A stretch of DNA of 54,675 nt, from assembly GCA_934203105.1 (NCBI GenBank), contig CAKPYQ010000010.1, positions 1 through 54,675 on the forward strand, read 5' to 3'. Shown in pieces: positions 39,458 through 48,223 of this stretch. This DNA is from an uncultured Alphaproteobacteria bacterium (GTDB taxonomy: Bacteria; Pseudomonadota; Alphaproteobacteria; CAAHEQ01; UBA3637). Below the pieces are notes generated by a model that saw only the letters and a list, made by a program, of their open reading frames with translations, did not search any database and was not told the origin of the DNA. The position numbers were made by a program, and so were the translations under genes. Position 1 is the stretch's first letter, and the number at the start of each line of letters is the position of its first letter.

Positions 39458-40308
39458 TTACTTCGTTATTACAAATTGCCGACAAAACAGAGGCGTTCTT
39501 TATCGACGTTTACGGTGTTTTATGGGATGGAGCGGCTTTTTATCCGCCGGCACTTGATGTTTGTTCAAAACTGATCCGCATGGGAAAAAAAGTTTACATT
39601 TTATCGAATGCTACAACCGTCAGCCCACACTTTAAAGCCAAGCGTGAAAAAGACGGATTTATTCAGGGCGTTCATTATACCGACGTCATCACATCAGGCG
39701 ATGTATTAAAAACAAAGTTGGAGCAAAACGCTTTTTTGGATTCGGTAACGGGGGATCAAAACGGCAAGTATTTTTTAATCGGTTTACCAAATGATTTATT
39801 ATTAAACAGCGTGTTGCACCGACAAACAACCGACATTACCCAAGCAAAAGCCATTTACATCGGTGCGTTAAGGGGACCCGACCATGTTTGTTATCAAGAC
39901 TTGGCGCCATTTTTAAACGATGCAACGACGGCATTAAATAAAAAGCTGCCGGCAATTTGTTCGAATCCCGATTACTTTGCATTTCACGGAAGCTTAAAGC
40001 ACGTCACCAGCGGTTCTTTGGGCAAATGGTATGAAGAAAACGGCGGGAAAGTTTGGTGGATCGGAAAACCTTATTCGGAAATATACGAATTTGCTTTGCG
40101 AGTAACGGGTATAGCGCCCGACAAAGCCGTCATGGTGGGTGACACGCTGCGCACCGACATTATGGGTGGTTATAAAGCGGGTCTTAAAACCGTATTGATT
40201 ACCGGCACCGGCATAACGGCGGACGAATTAAAAGCCGGCAAAACATTAGACGAATTAACCGCATCGCAAAACGTCACACCGGATTATTTATTGGATCATT
40301 TGGCTTAA
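39448..40308 (+). CDS. HAD-superfamily hydrolase, class IIA
   Basis: The 286-aa protein has the HAD nucleophile motif F-F-I-D-V-Y-G-V-L-W (Asp as nucleophile, Y-G replacing x-D), the motif II region Y-I-L-S-N-A-T, and motif IV V-M-V-G-D-T-L-R-T-D-I. These features with a C2 cap are typical of the IIA subclass (TIGR01459-like). The second catalytic Asp in D-x-D is Tyr here, as in other members of this hypothetical subfamily. The frame opens at a TTG (39439), but an ATG at 39448 is preferred. It ends tail to tail with the prepilin gene, overlapping 4 nt. Confidence 0.85.
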   Translation: MQVITSLLQIADKTEAFFIDVYGVLWDGAAFYPPALDVCSKLIRMGKKVYILSNATTVSPHFKAKREKDGFIQGVHYTDVITSGDVLKTKLEQNAFLDSVTGDQNGKYFLIGLPNDLLLNSVLHRQTTDITQAKAIYIGALRGPDHVCYQDLAPFLNDATTALNKKLPAICSNPDYFAFHGSLKHVTSGSLGKWYEENGGKVWWIGKPYSEIYEFALRVTGIAPDKAVMVGDTLRTDIMGGYKAGLKTVLITGTGITADELKAGKTLDELTASQNVTPDYLLDHLA

Positions 40309-40745
40309 TAAAATTTAACAGTAAGTGTACCGCTGCTGCACGAAGGCGTTTCGGCAACATAGCTCCATTCCCGCAACGTCAAGTCTTTACAAACTTCATC
40401 GGGCAGTCCATCAACTTTTATGATCATTTGGCCTTTGTCAAAGCTGATAGCATATTGACCGCCATACGGGTTTGCCGCAACATTAGAGCTGTCACAACCG
40501 TCCGGAAAAACATCATTATTGCAAAGACGATTCATATCTGCCACAGACGGATAATTACGCATCCACGAATACAGGTTTGCAACTTCTTGATTGATATATT
40601 GCACATCGGAATGAATTTTTTCGGCTTTATATTTATCAACCGCCTGACTTAACCCCGTCACAGCACCGACCGTCAAAACACCGATGATCATCAAAACAGC
40701 CAGCATTTCAATCATAGAACGTCCGGATTGGTTATTTTGTTTCAT
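40305..40745 (-). CDS. Type IV prepilin-like protein, 146 aa
   Basis: The N-terminus (M-K-Q-N-N-Q-S-G, then R-S-M-I-E-M-L-A-V-L) is a class III signal with cleavage after G8 and Glu at +5 (E13). As in the protein at 21722-22261, +1 is Arg. The mature part is about 138 residues with four or five cysteines and ends in a Phe-Tyr. It is monocistronic, convergent with the HAD gene, about 18.5 kb from its relative and without pilus assembly genes nearby. Confidence 0.83.
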   Translation of the reverse strand: MKQNNQSGRSMIEMLAVLMIIGVLTVGAVTGLSQAVDKYKAEKIHSDVQYINQEVANLYSWMRNYPSVADMNRLCNNDVFPDGCDSSNVAANPYGGQYAISFDKGQMIIKVDGLPDEVCKDLTLREWSYVAETPSCSSGTLTVKFY

Positions 40746-40786
40746 TTTAAATAAACTCCTCTTTATTTTTCTTATCTTATTTTATT

Positions 40787-41932
40787 TTACTCCAATATTT
40801 GGCGAAAGACAACCTCTTTTTTTGCTCTGCATTCCGTTTTCAGCCATATATCTTCACAAACTTTTATTTTTTGCCCCAAAGCCTGACCTTGAACTTTAAA
40901 GCGCGCAGCAACATCGCTTGCCGTAAAGCAAAGCTTTGGAACGGGCAAACTTTCAAAAAATCGCATCGATGAAAAGCAAATGTTTGTCCTTTTTATTAAA
41001 ATCATTTTTAAAAAGGTATCTTTGCCATAATAATAAAGCACACGACAAAAATCGGCGCGTGTTTGAAGCGGTAAAAAGTAAGCTTTATTCCAATCGTTCA
41101 ACAAACGAATCTGCGCGCGTGTCAGGGGCCATTTTGGCATCTGCCTCTGCGTTAAAACCCACAAACGAAATAAAGCCCCCGTTCTGATACCGGCACGCTT
41201 TTCTTGATGCAACAGGCGACGCAGAGCCTGCAAATCCGCCCTATTCAATATTTGCTTTAACACTCCGCAACGCGCCATATAATGCAATGCACAAAGCGGA
41301 TGGTCACAGGCCAATGATTTAAACATTTCATCGCGGATTCGCTCTTTTGACAAGCCGTCCAAAAGCCCGCGCAACTGCCGACACGCCCTTAAAGCCTCTT
41401 TATCCGGCCGCTTTATTTCCAACTGCGCCATAAAGCGAAAATATCGCAAAATTCGCAACGCATCTTCTTTGATTCTTTTATCAGCCCGTCCGATAAAGCG
41501 CAACCTTTTCTTCTTTAAATCTTTCACGCCGCGTGTAAAATCATAAAGCCGTCCCGCCCCATCCATATAAAGCGCATTAAAAGTAAAATCCCGGCGTAAC
41601 GCATCTTGACGCATATCCGTCCCAAACGCTACAACGGCGTGACGTCCATCGGTTTGATCATCTGTTCGAAAAGAGGTTATTTCAAGGGTGGTATTATCCT
41701 TTAAAACCAACGTCAATGTTCCGTGTTCTATGCCGGTCGGATAAATGCGAATCGAAGAGGCTTGCAATTTTTCAATCACTTGATTTGGCGTAAACGGCGT
41801 CGTTAAATCCACATCGTGAATGGGACGCGACAACAAAGCGTCCCTGACGGCGCCGCCCACAAAATAAACTTGCTCATCCAACAGACAGAACAATTCTTTT
41901 AGCAAAGGAGTTAACAATCTATCTTTTATCAT
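40787..41932 (-). CDS. cca: CCA tRNA nucleotidyltransferase / poly(A) polymerase family protein
   Basis: The 381-aa protein has the class II nucleotidyltransferase core: Y-F-V-G-G-A-V-R-D-A-L-L and D-V-D-L-T metal-binding aspartates, then R-R-D-F-T-F-N-A-L and R-I-K-E-D-A-L-R-I-L-R-Y-F-R-F. This fits CCA-adding enzymes of alphaproteobacteria. The three tRNA genes in the window encode CCA, so the enzyme mainly repairs ends here. The ribosome site is weak (AAAAAG). Confidence 0.9.
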   Translation of the reverse strand: MIKDRLLTPLLKELFCLLDEQVYFVGGAVRDALLSRPIHDVDLTTPFTPNQVIEKLQASSIRIYPTGIEHGTLTLVLKDNTTLEITSFRTDDQTDGRHAVVAFGTDMRQDALRRDFTFNALYMDGAGRLYDFTRGVKDLKKKRLRFIGRADKRIKEDALRILRYFRFMAQLEIKRPDKEALRACRQLRGLLDGLSKERIRDEMFKSLACDHPLCALHYMARCGVLKQILNRADLQALRRLLHQEKRAGIRTGALFRLWVLTQRQMPKWPLTRAQIRLLNDWNKAYFLPLQTRADFCRVLYYYGKDTFLKMILIKRTNICFSSMRFFESLPVPKLCFTASDVAARFKVQGQALGQKIKVCEDIWLKTECRAKKEVVFRQILE

Positions 41933-42157
41933 CTTTTTTAATATATCGCTTTTTTAAATTTTTTTCGAGTCGTTTTTTGTTTTTCTTTTTGTGCTCGATT
42001 ATTAAGCGAAGATTCCGTTTTTGTTCCGCGCTTTAGACCACTAAAAAGCGCAATTTTAAATTTTTATAGACAAAAGGTTAAAAATGTGTTAATAATGATA
42101 GTTATGATATGAGTACCTCTGTTATCAAGAAAACGAAATAGGAAAGGTCATAGCATA

Positions 42158-42895
42158 ATGTTAAGGATAAAAAATTTGTCCTCTTCTTTTCAGATTGTTC
42201 AATCTGATTGTCTTCAATTTACCCAAGAAATCGAATGTCGAGTTAATGAATTATGGCAGGCGGCTTTATCCCATTTGGACAGCCGCCTTTTTAATGGCCA
42301 AATCTTCACTGCAACATCGGTCAACGAAAATGCAATTGTCGGCACTTTTGTTGAATATAAGTATTTAATTGCTCAACATTTAGACCCCCGATTAAAACCG
42401 ATTTTAAACATTTGTCCGGTTTCATTATTGGGCTTTTTAACATGCCAAGACGGCATTTTATTCGGAAAGCGTCAAAATTGGGTCGCGACGCGTTCAAACG
42501 AATGGGGATTTTTACCGTCCGAGTATATCGGCGCCGAAACTTTTTCACATGACGGACAAATCGATTACGTCAAAGCATTTTTAATCGCATTAAAAAATGA
42601 AATCAATGTTGACGCACATTTTTTAAACGACTTAACGCATTTTGCCTTGGTTGAAGAAAGCAGTATTCAAGAAAATCATATCTCGATTGTTATGCACGCA
42701 GATATTGCGATGTCGTCTTTTGCAATCAAACGCGCTCATATATCCGCGATGCAGGACGAATACGAACAAATCAAAGCCGTTCCGACGCAAGATTTAGGCG
42801 CTTTTTTAAACGATGAAATCGGGCATGACATGGCCATCGCCGGAACAATTTTAGGCGAAAAAGGTTATTTAGCACTTGAATCTGATTGCGCATAG
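42158..42895 (+). CDS. Nudix-like protein with degenerate Nudix box, 245 aa
   Basis: Residues 45-150 follow the layout of NUDT22-like Nudix proteins: D-S-R-L-F-N-G, then L-L-G-F-L-T-C-Q-D-G-I-L-F-G-K-R-Q, and a Nudix-box region G-A-E-T-F...A-F-L-I-A-L-K-N-E-I-N-V. The R-E-x-x-E-E catalytic core is replaced by I-A-L-K-N-E, so metal-dependent hydrolysis is doubtful. It lies 41 nt before rnd and may be co-transcribed. The ribosome site GGAAAGG is a little far (about 11 nt). Family placement is by eye. Confidence 0.65.
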   Translation: MLRIKNLSSSFQIVQSDCLQFTQEIECRVNELWQAALSHLDSRLFNGQIFTATSVNENAIVGTFVEYKYLIAQHLDPRLKPILNICPVSLLGFLTCQDGILFGKRQNWVATRSNEWGFLPSEYIGAETFSHDGQIDYVKAFLIALKNEINVDAHFLNDLTHFALVEESSIQENHISIVMHADIAMSSFAIKRAHISAMQDEYEQIKAVPTQDLGAFLNDEIGHDMAIAGTILGEKGYLALESDCA

Positions 42896-42936
42896 GCGTA
42901 TAAAGGATAAATAACTTTTTATAGGCTTTGTAAGAT

Positions 42937-44097
42937 ATGGTAGAAAAAATTGTTTCAAATGACCAGCTGAAAGTTTTTTGTAATCAGCTGAAAAAACAGC
43001 CGTTCATTGCTGTTGACACCGAATTTATGCGCGAAAAGACATATCGCGCTGTTTTATGCTTGATCCAAGTCGCGGCTTTGGACGGTACGGCGGCTTGCAT
43101 TGATCCGCTGGCACCTGACTTGGATTTAAAACCGATTTTGGACTTAATGAAAAACAAAAAAATTGTAAAGGTTTTTCATTCGGCCAGGCAAGATTTAGAG
43201 ATTTTTTATGATTTAATGGGTTGCCTGCCAACGCCGTTATTTGATACACAAGTCGGTGCAATGGTTTGCGGAATGGGCGAAAGCGTTTCTTACCACGGTA
43301 TCGTTGCGCATTATTTAGGTTTGGATTTGGATAAATCTTCACGCGTCACCGATTGGTCGGTGCGCCCTTTATCGGACCGGCAATTAAATTATGCGATTGC
43401 CGATGTGACTAATCTGACCCGCGTTTACGAAAAAATGATGCAAGAATTAAAGGAAAAAAATCGCATCGCTTGGGTCGAAGATGAAATGAAAGCTTTGCTG
43501 AATCCGGCTCTTTATAAAGTCGATCCGAACGAGATGTGGAAACGTTTAAAGCCGCAAACAACCAAGCCCAAATATTTAGCGGTATTGCGGGCGTTGTGTG
43601 CGTGGCGGGAAGAAAAAGCGATCCGATTGAACCGTCCGCGCCGACACATTATGCGTGATGAAGTGATTTTGGAATTGGCCGCCTTGTCCCCCACAAATGT
43701 TGAAGATTTAGAGCGTATGCGTTCCAAAAATGTTTTATCCCCGCGCGCAGATATGGCCAAGGAAATCATTGACACCGTTCAAAGCGCGTTGGCTTTGCCG
43801 CCCGATCAAATGCCGCAAATGGAGCGTGAAAAATCGTTGACGCCAGCCGAACACAGCATTAAAGAGGCTTTGCGTTTATTATTGACTATTGTCTGCGCAC
43901 AAATCGATGTCGCGCCCAAAATCATCGCCTCTGCCGAAGACTTGGAAAAAATATCATGTTCGGATAAAGCTGATGTACCGGCTATGCAAGGTTGGCGCTT
44001 TGATGTTTTCGGGCAAAAAGCCATTGACTTTAAAAACGGCCGTTTGGCAATGTATTTTGACCCCATAACCCAAAAAATCGTTTTCGAAAAGCGATAA
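42937..44097 (+). CDS. rnd: Ribonuclease D
   Basis: RNase D trims tRNA 3' ends. The 386-aa protein has the DEDD exonuclease motifs: F-I-A-V-D-T-E-F-M-R (Exo I), V-F-H-S-A-R-Q-D-L-E (Exo II) and L-N-Y-A-I-A-D-V (Exo III, DEDDy subclass). An HRDC-like region follows (R-A-L-C-A-W-R-E-E-K-A). It joins cca as a tRNA 3' maturation enzyme in the same region. Confidence 0.94.
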   Translation: MVEKIVSNDQLKVFCNQLKKQPFIAVDTEFMREKTYRAVLCLIQVAALDGTAACIDPLAPDLDLKPILDLMKNKKIVKVFHSARQDLEIFYDLMGCLPTPLFDTQVGAMVCGMGESVSYHGIVAHYLGLDLDKSSRVTDWSVRPLSDRQLNYAIADVTNLTRVYEKMMQELKEKNRIAWVEDEMKALLNPALYKVDPNEMWKRLKPQTTKPKYLAVLRALCAWREEKAIRLNRPRRHIMRDEVILELAALSPTNVEDLERMRSKNVLSPRADMAKEIIDTVQSALALPPDQMPQMEREKSLTPAEHSIKEALRLLLTIVCAQIDVAPKIIASAEDLEKISCSDKADVPAMQGWRFDVFGQKAIDFKNGRLAMYFDPITQKIVFEKR

Positions 44098-44100
44098 GAT

Positions 44101-44129
44101 TTGCATTTTCTTTACTTCTGTGATATAAT
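44101..44129 (+). promoter_or_regulatory. Promoter of the lysozyme-like gene pair
   Basis: TTGCAT (44101-44106), a 17-bp spacer and consensus TATAAT (44124-44129) lie about 30 nt before the ATG. Confidence 0.7.
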
Positions 44130-44158
44130 AAAGGTGTTGAGCAGTAAAGGAATTTAAA

Positions 44159-45013
44159 ATGCCATTAAAAGACTTTTTAAATAAAACCAGACGATCTTTT
44201 GGCGGCGCCTTGGCAGCGGGGGCGCTGGTGGTCGGTGCCGTTTCAACGGACGCGGCAGAGCCTAAACCTAAACCCGCGATGCAACAAAAGTTACCCGCAA
44301 AAATCCCCGCTTATTCAACGGTCCAAAAAGCCATAAAGAAAATCGATGATTTGTGCTTTCGCGGAATTAAAGACAAATTGGAAAAAAGAGAAGGCAATAT
44401 TGCGCACCTTTACTTGGATCGCAATGGATTGCTGCATACGGGTGTCGGGATTAACGTCAACGATTATGCGAACTTTAAGATGTTGGAGTTCAAGGATAAA
44501 AACGGCAAACTTTTAACCGAAAAACAAAAAAAGGCTTTGTTCGTCCAAGCAAAAGCTTTTCAGATGGAACAGGCCAAAAAGGGCTTTAATTTCAGCGCCA
44601 AATATTACGCAAACAAGTTTGCCTATGCCCCCACAAAAGAAAGCCGTGATATGTTATTTGCGTTGAATATTACAAAGTCGATGACTGATATCAAACAAAT
44701 GTTGGGTGAAAAAAATTATTACAATTTACATTTAAATGCCCAAGAAGAATTGATCGGATTGCACTTTAATTTGGGTGCGGGCAAATTTAATCCCAAGAAA
44801 TTTAAAAAACTGTTTGCCGCAGCGCAAAAACAAGATTATCAAACCATGGCAAAAGAATCGCACGTCAAAGGCGTTGCCGAACACAGAAATCAATCAGTGT
44901 ATAATGCTTTTGCTGGTTGCGCTCAATTAAGATGGGCGCCGTTCGGCACTTGGCACGATCATTATAAAACGTCGCAAATGTTGGCTTATCAAACAAGGAG
45001 GCTGTTAAAATGA
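44159..45013 (+). CDS. Secreted lysozyme-like protein (GH24-like), Tat-type signal
   Basis: The 284-aa protein starts with T-R-R-S-F-G-G-A-L-A-A-G-A-L-V-V-G-A, a twin-arginine-like signal peptide ending near A-A-E. From residue 78 it reads E-G-N-I-A-H-L-Y-L-D-R-N-G-L-L-H-T-G-V-G, which parallels the T4 lysozyme E-x8-D-x5-T triad (here E78, D87, T94). The remaining domain is helical and ends about residue 280. It probably cleaves peptidoglycan. The stop overlaps the next gene's ATG (ATGA). Confidence 0.78.
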   Translation: MPLKDFLNKTRRSFGGALAAGALVVGAVSTDAAEPKPKPAMQQKLPAKIPAYSTVQKAIKKIDDLCFRGIKDKLEKREGNIAHLYLDRNGLLHTGVGINVNDYANFKMLEFKDKNGKLLTEKQKKALFVQAKAFQMEQAKKGFNFSAKYYANKFAYAPTKESRDMLFALNITKSMTDIKQMLGEKNYYNLHLNAQEELIGLHFNLGAGKFNPKKFKKLFAAAQKQDYQTMAKESHVKGVAEHRNQSVYNAFAGCAQLRWAPFGTWHDHYKTSQMLAYQTRRLLK

Positions 45014-45783
45014 AAAACGATTTACTTAAACGCTTTTTAACTTTAAGCGCCGTTGGATTGACGGCTGTTTCAACAATGGCACAAAGTCCGGACAAAACAA
45101 CGCCGCAAAGCACTTCAATTATTCAAAAGACGGTGGATCCGAAAGCAATTGATAAAACATACGAAGCCATTCGCACGCATTATGAAGGCTTTCACAGCCA
45201 ACCGTATTGCGGTATATTCAACGGCAAAAAAACGGTCAAAATCGGCTTTGGAACACCGATTGAAAGGGAAGATTTTATCAAATTGGAAAGTTCGGTTGAT
45301 CAATATTTGCCGTCATTAAAACAAGCCGAAAATGTCAAAATTGACGCTTACAATGCCACTCAAAGCGGCCAATTTTTCACAAGCACCCACGATGATTTCA
45401 GGATCTTAAATCATTCTATCCGCAAATACACAAAGCAGTATTTAGCCAAAATGGAAGCGGAAAAATATCGGCCTTTATGTTTAAAATACAACATGGATTA
45501 CGATGCTTTGCCATCGGAAGCAAAAGCCGGCATTTTTTGCGTTGATATGGCAACCGGCGGGCGCGTTGAAACGTACAAAAACTTTTTAAGCGCGATCGCC
45601 AAAAAAGATTGGCTCAATGCGGCAAAGCAAAGTTTTGTCCCTGAAAGCTCTTATTTACGCAACAATCCGACGGCCAATAAAACGGCTCCGACATTTTTTA
45701 ACCGATCGATGAAAACGTTATTTAACACTTTGGCCGTTACAAAAACCAAACAATTGAATATAGCCATTCATTCCGGACGCTGA
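45010..45783 (+). CDS. Secreted lysozyme-like paralogue lacking Asp/Thr of the triad
   Basis: The 257-aa protein has a Sec-type signal peptide (L-L-K-R-F-L-T-L-S-A-V-G-L-T-A-V-S-T-M-A). The lysozyme-like segment starts at E59 (Y-E-G-F-H-S-Q-P-Y-C-G) and ends K-I-G-F-G. The Asp position holds Gly68 and the Thr position Lys77, so only the Glu of the triad is kept. It may be inactive, have altered specificity, or bind peptidoglycan. Translation is coupled to the preceding, intact copy by ATGA. Confidence 0.7.
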   Translation: MKNDLLKRFLTLSAVGLTAVSTMAQSPDKTTPQSTSIIQKTVDPKAIDKTYEAIRTHYEGFHSQPYCGIFNGKKTVKIGFGTPIEREDFIKLESSVDQYLPSLKQAENVKIDAYNATQSGQFFTSTHDDFRILNHSIRKYTKQYLAKMEAEKYRPLCLKYNMDYDALPSEAKAGIFCVDMATGGRVETYKNFLSAIAKKDWLNAAKQSFVPESSYLRNNPTANKTAPTFFNRSMKTLFNTLAVTKTKQLNIAIHSGR

Positions 45784-45801
45784 TTTTTAAACAAAAAGCC
45801 G

Positions 45802-45830
45802 TTGACGGAATAAATAAGGTCTGCTATAAT
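45802..45830 (+). promoter_or_regulatory. Promoter of thrS, with a near-palindrome around the -10
   Basis: TTGACG (45802-45807), a 17-bp spacer and TATAAT (45825-45830). AAGGTCTG and CAGGCCTT form an imperfect inverted repeat that embraces the -10. Confidence 0.72.
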
Positions 45831-45869
45831 ACAGGCCTTGTTTAATTATGTAAAAAAAAGGATATGAAA

Positions 45870-47810
45870 ATGATTAAAATAAAACTTCCCGATAATTCCG
45901 TTATGGAATTTGATGCGCCGGTATCCGGAATGGATATCGCAAATAAAATTAGTGAACGTTTGGCTTTGGCTGCTTTTGCTGTGACAGTGGATGGAAAATT
46001 AACAGATTTGACAACGCCTATTACAACGGACGCGGCTGTCACTATTGTCACATCAAAAACAACCGAAGGCGTGAACGTTATGCGTCACACTTTGTCACAT
46101 ATTATGGCGCAAGCGGTACAAGAATTGTTCCCCAACACACAAGTGACGATCGGGCCGGTGATTGAAAACGGTTTTTATTATGACTTTTCCAAAAAAGAGC
46201 CGTTTGCTTTGGAAGATTTGCCCAAGATTGAAGAACGTATGCGTGAAATTATTGACCGCGATTTGCCGATTGAACGCATGGAATGGCCGCGCGCAAAAGC
46301 AATTGAGTTTTTCAAGGAAAAAGGCGAACATTACAAAGTTGAAATCATTAACGATTTGCCGGAAGATGCGATTATCTCGCTTTATCGACAAGGCGATTAC
46401 ACAGATCTTTGCCGCGGACCGCATTTACCCACGACGGGACGCGCATCAAAAGCTTTTAAATTGATGAAGGTTGCAGGCGCTTATTGGCGTGGCAATTCCG
46501 ACAACGAAATGTTGCAACGTATTTACGGCGTCGCGTTTGCCGACGAAAAACAATTAAAACAACACTTGACGATGTTGGAAGAAGCCGAAAAACGGGATCA
46601 TCGCAAAATCGGTAAAGCATTAGAATTGTTCCACTTTGACCCGACGGCACCGGGTTGTCCTTATTGGTTGCCAAAGGGATTGAAAATGTACAACATTTTG
46701 TTGGATTATTGGCGCGTCGAGCACGAAAAAGCGGGCTATCAAGAATTTGCGGGTCCCTTGATGAATTCTCGTCAATTATGGGAAATTTCCGGCCACTGGG
46801 ATCATTACAAAGACGATATGTATTTATTAACGGCCAATGAAATGCCCGAAAACGAAGTTTATGCCCTAAAACCGATGAGCTGTCCGGCAACAATGTTGTT
46901 ATTCAACTTAAAGACTCGTTCTTATGCGGATTTGCCTATTCGTTTTTCTGACGTGGATATGATTCACAGAAATGAAGCGTCGGGTGCTTTGAACGGTATG
47001 TTCCGCGTCCGTGAATTCCACCAAGACGATGCGCATATTTTTATCACGGAAGAACAAATCGAAGAAGAATATGAACGTTTGTTTGCTTTGGCGGATCAAT
47101 TCTATAACTTGTTCGGATTAAAGTATCAAATGAAGTTATCGACCCGCCCCGATGATTTTATCGGCGACATCGAAACGTGGGACAGAGCGGAAGCCGCTTT
47201 GCGTCGCATTTTGGATAAAAAATGTGGTGTCGGCAACTATGAAATCAAAGATAAAGACGGTGCTTTCTATGGCCCCAAAGTCGACATTCAAATGAAAGAC
47301 GCGTTAGGGCGTGAATGGCAAACGGGTACGTTCCAGTTGGATTTCCAATTGGCCGGCCGCTTTGGTTGCAAATACATTGACAAAGACGGCAAAGAAAAAA
47401 CGCCGGTTGTTATTCACCGTGTTTTATACGGATCTTTGGAACGCTTCTTTGGCGTTATCACGGAACACTTTGCCGGTGCTTTTCCGGTATGGATTTCGCC
47501 GGTTCAAGTCCGTGTTTTGCCTGTATCCGACAAACATCGTGAAGCAGGTGCCACTTTGGTTGAAAAATTAAAAGCCGCCGGCATTCGTGCAGAAATGGAA
47601 CGTCAATCGAACACGATCGGTTATCAAATCCGCGCCGCGCATGAACAAAAAATCCCATACGCTGTGATTTTGGGCGACAAAGAATTGGAAAGCGGAACGG
47701 TTTCAATCCGCGACCGTAAAAATAACCAAAAGAACGGTATGAACTTGGACGACTTTATTGCCAACGTCAAAGCGATTGACAATGAAAAGTCTTTGGAATT
47801 GTGGAAATAA
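45870..47810 (+). CDS. thrS: Threonyl-tRNA synthetase
   Basis: The 646-aa class II synthetase has an N-terminal TGS domain (D-N-S-V-M-E-F-D...A-N-K-I-S), the editing domain with H-T-L-S-H-I-M-A-Q-A and Y-R-Q-G-D-Y-T-D-L-C-R-G-P-H. It also has the catalytic core (M-S-C-P-A-T, Zn-binding Cys; F-R-V-R-E-F-H-Q-D-D-A-H-I-F) and an anticodon-binding C-terminus. AAGGA (45858-45862) is 7 nt from the ATG at 45870 and only 1 nt from that at 45864, so 45870 is preferred. Confidence 0.97.
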   Translation: MIKIKLPDNSVMEFDAPVSGMDIANKISERLALAAFAVTVDGKLTDLTTPITTDAAVTIVTSKTTEGVNVMRHTLSHIMAQAVQELFPNTQVTIGPVIENGFYYDFSKKEPFALEDLPKIEERMREIIDRDLPIERMEWPRAKAIEFFKEKGEHYKVEIINDLPEDAIISLYRQGDYTDLCRGPHLPTTGRASKAFKLMKVAGAYWRGNSDNEMLQRIYGVAFADEKQLKQHLTMLEEAEKRDHRKIGKALELFHFDPTAPGCPYWLPKGLKMYNILLDYWRVEHEKAGYQEFAGPLMNSRQLWEISGHWDHYKDDMYLLTANEMPENEVYALKPMSCPATMLLFNLKTRSYADLPIRFSDVDMIHRNEASGALNGMFRVREFHQDDAHIFITEEQIEEEYERLFALADQFYNLFGLKYQMKLSTRPDDFIGDIETWDRAEAALRRILDKKCGVGNYEIKDKDGAFYGPKVDIQMKDALGREWQTGTFQLDFQLAGRFGCKYIDKDGKEKTPVVIHRVLYGSLERFFGVITEHFAGAFPVWISPVQVRVLPVSDKHREAGATLVEKLKAAGIRAEMERQSNTIGYQIRAAHEQKIPYAVILGDKELESGTVSIRDRKNNQKNGMNLDDFIANVKAIDNEKSLELWK

Positions 47811-47819
47811 GGATAAAAT

Positions 47820-48221
47820 ATGGTCGGCGTTCCCCTGCAACCACTAAAAAAACAATTAAAGCAAGCCGAAAAAGAATGGCATGCTGCGACTCGTAATGAG
47901 TTGTGGCGTGCCTTTTGGCTGGGCATTAAAATGGTTTTTCTCCCGACACAAGGGAATGAGTTAAGCCAACTTCACGAAGATTCACAAAAAAAACTGCTAT
48001 CCAAATGGAAAAAAGCCTATCATTTAAAACAGCTTTTAGAAACACGGCAAAAGGCCATTACCGGCTATCAGACATACAAATCCGGCCACTTATCACGATC
48101 CGATGCCGTCACAAACGTTTTGGAATATCAAGCGGCCAAATACATATCTTCCGGCAAAAGCCGTGATTTTGACAGCTGGCTGACTGTAATATCGGCTCAA
48201 AAAGCCCGCGAACGCGAATAA
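47820..48221 (+). CDS. Hypothetical protein, 133 aa
   Basis: A helical, basic protein (L-K-K-Q-L-K-Q-A-E-K-E-W, R-N-E-L-W-R-A-F-W-L-G-I-K) without a signal peptide or convincing membrane helix, and without cysteines. AAGGATAAAAT precedes the ATG and the gene starts 9 nt after thrS, so it is co-transcribed. I do not recognise a family. Confidence 0.75.
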   Translation: MVGVPLQPLKKQLKQAEKEWHAATRNELWRAFWLGIKMVFLPTQGNELSQLHEDSQKKLLSKWKKAYHLKQLLETRQKAITGYQTYKSGHLSRSDAVTNVLEYQAAKYISSGKSRDFDSWLTVISAQKARERE

Positions 48222-48223
48222 TA

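Noticed and set aside
42029..42053. GCGCTTT/AAAGCGC hairpin before the Nudix-like gene
   Set aside because: The stem is short, the loop is long and no gene on either strand ends there, so neither a terminator nor an RNA is claimed.
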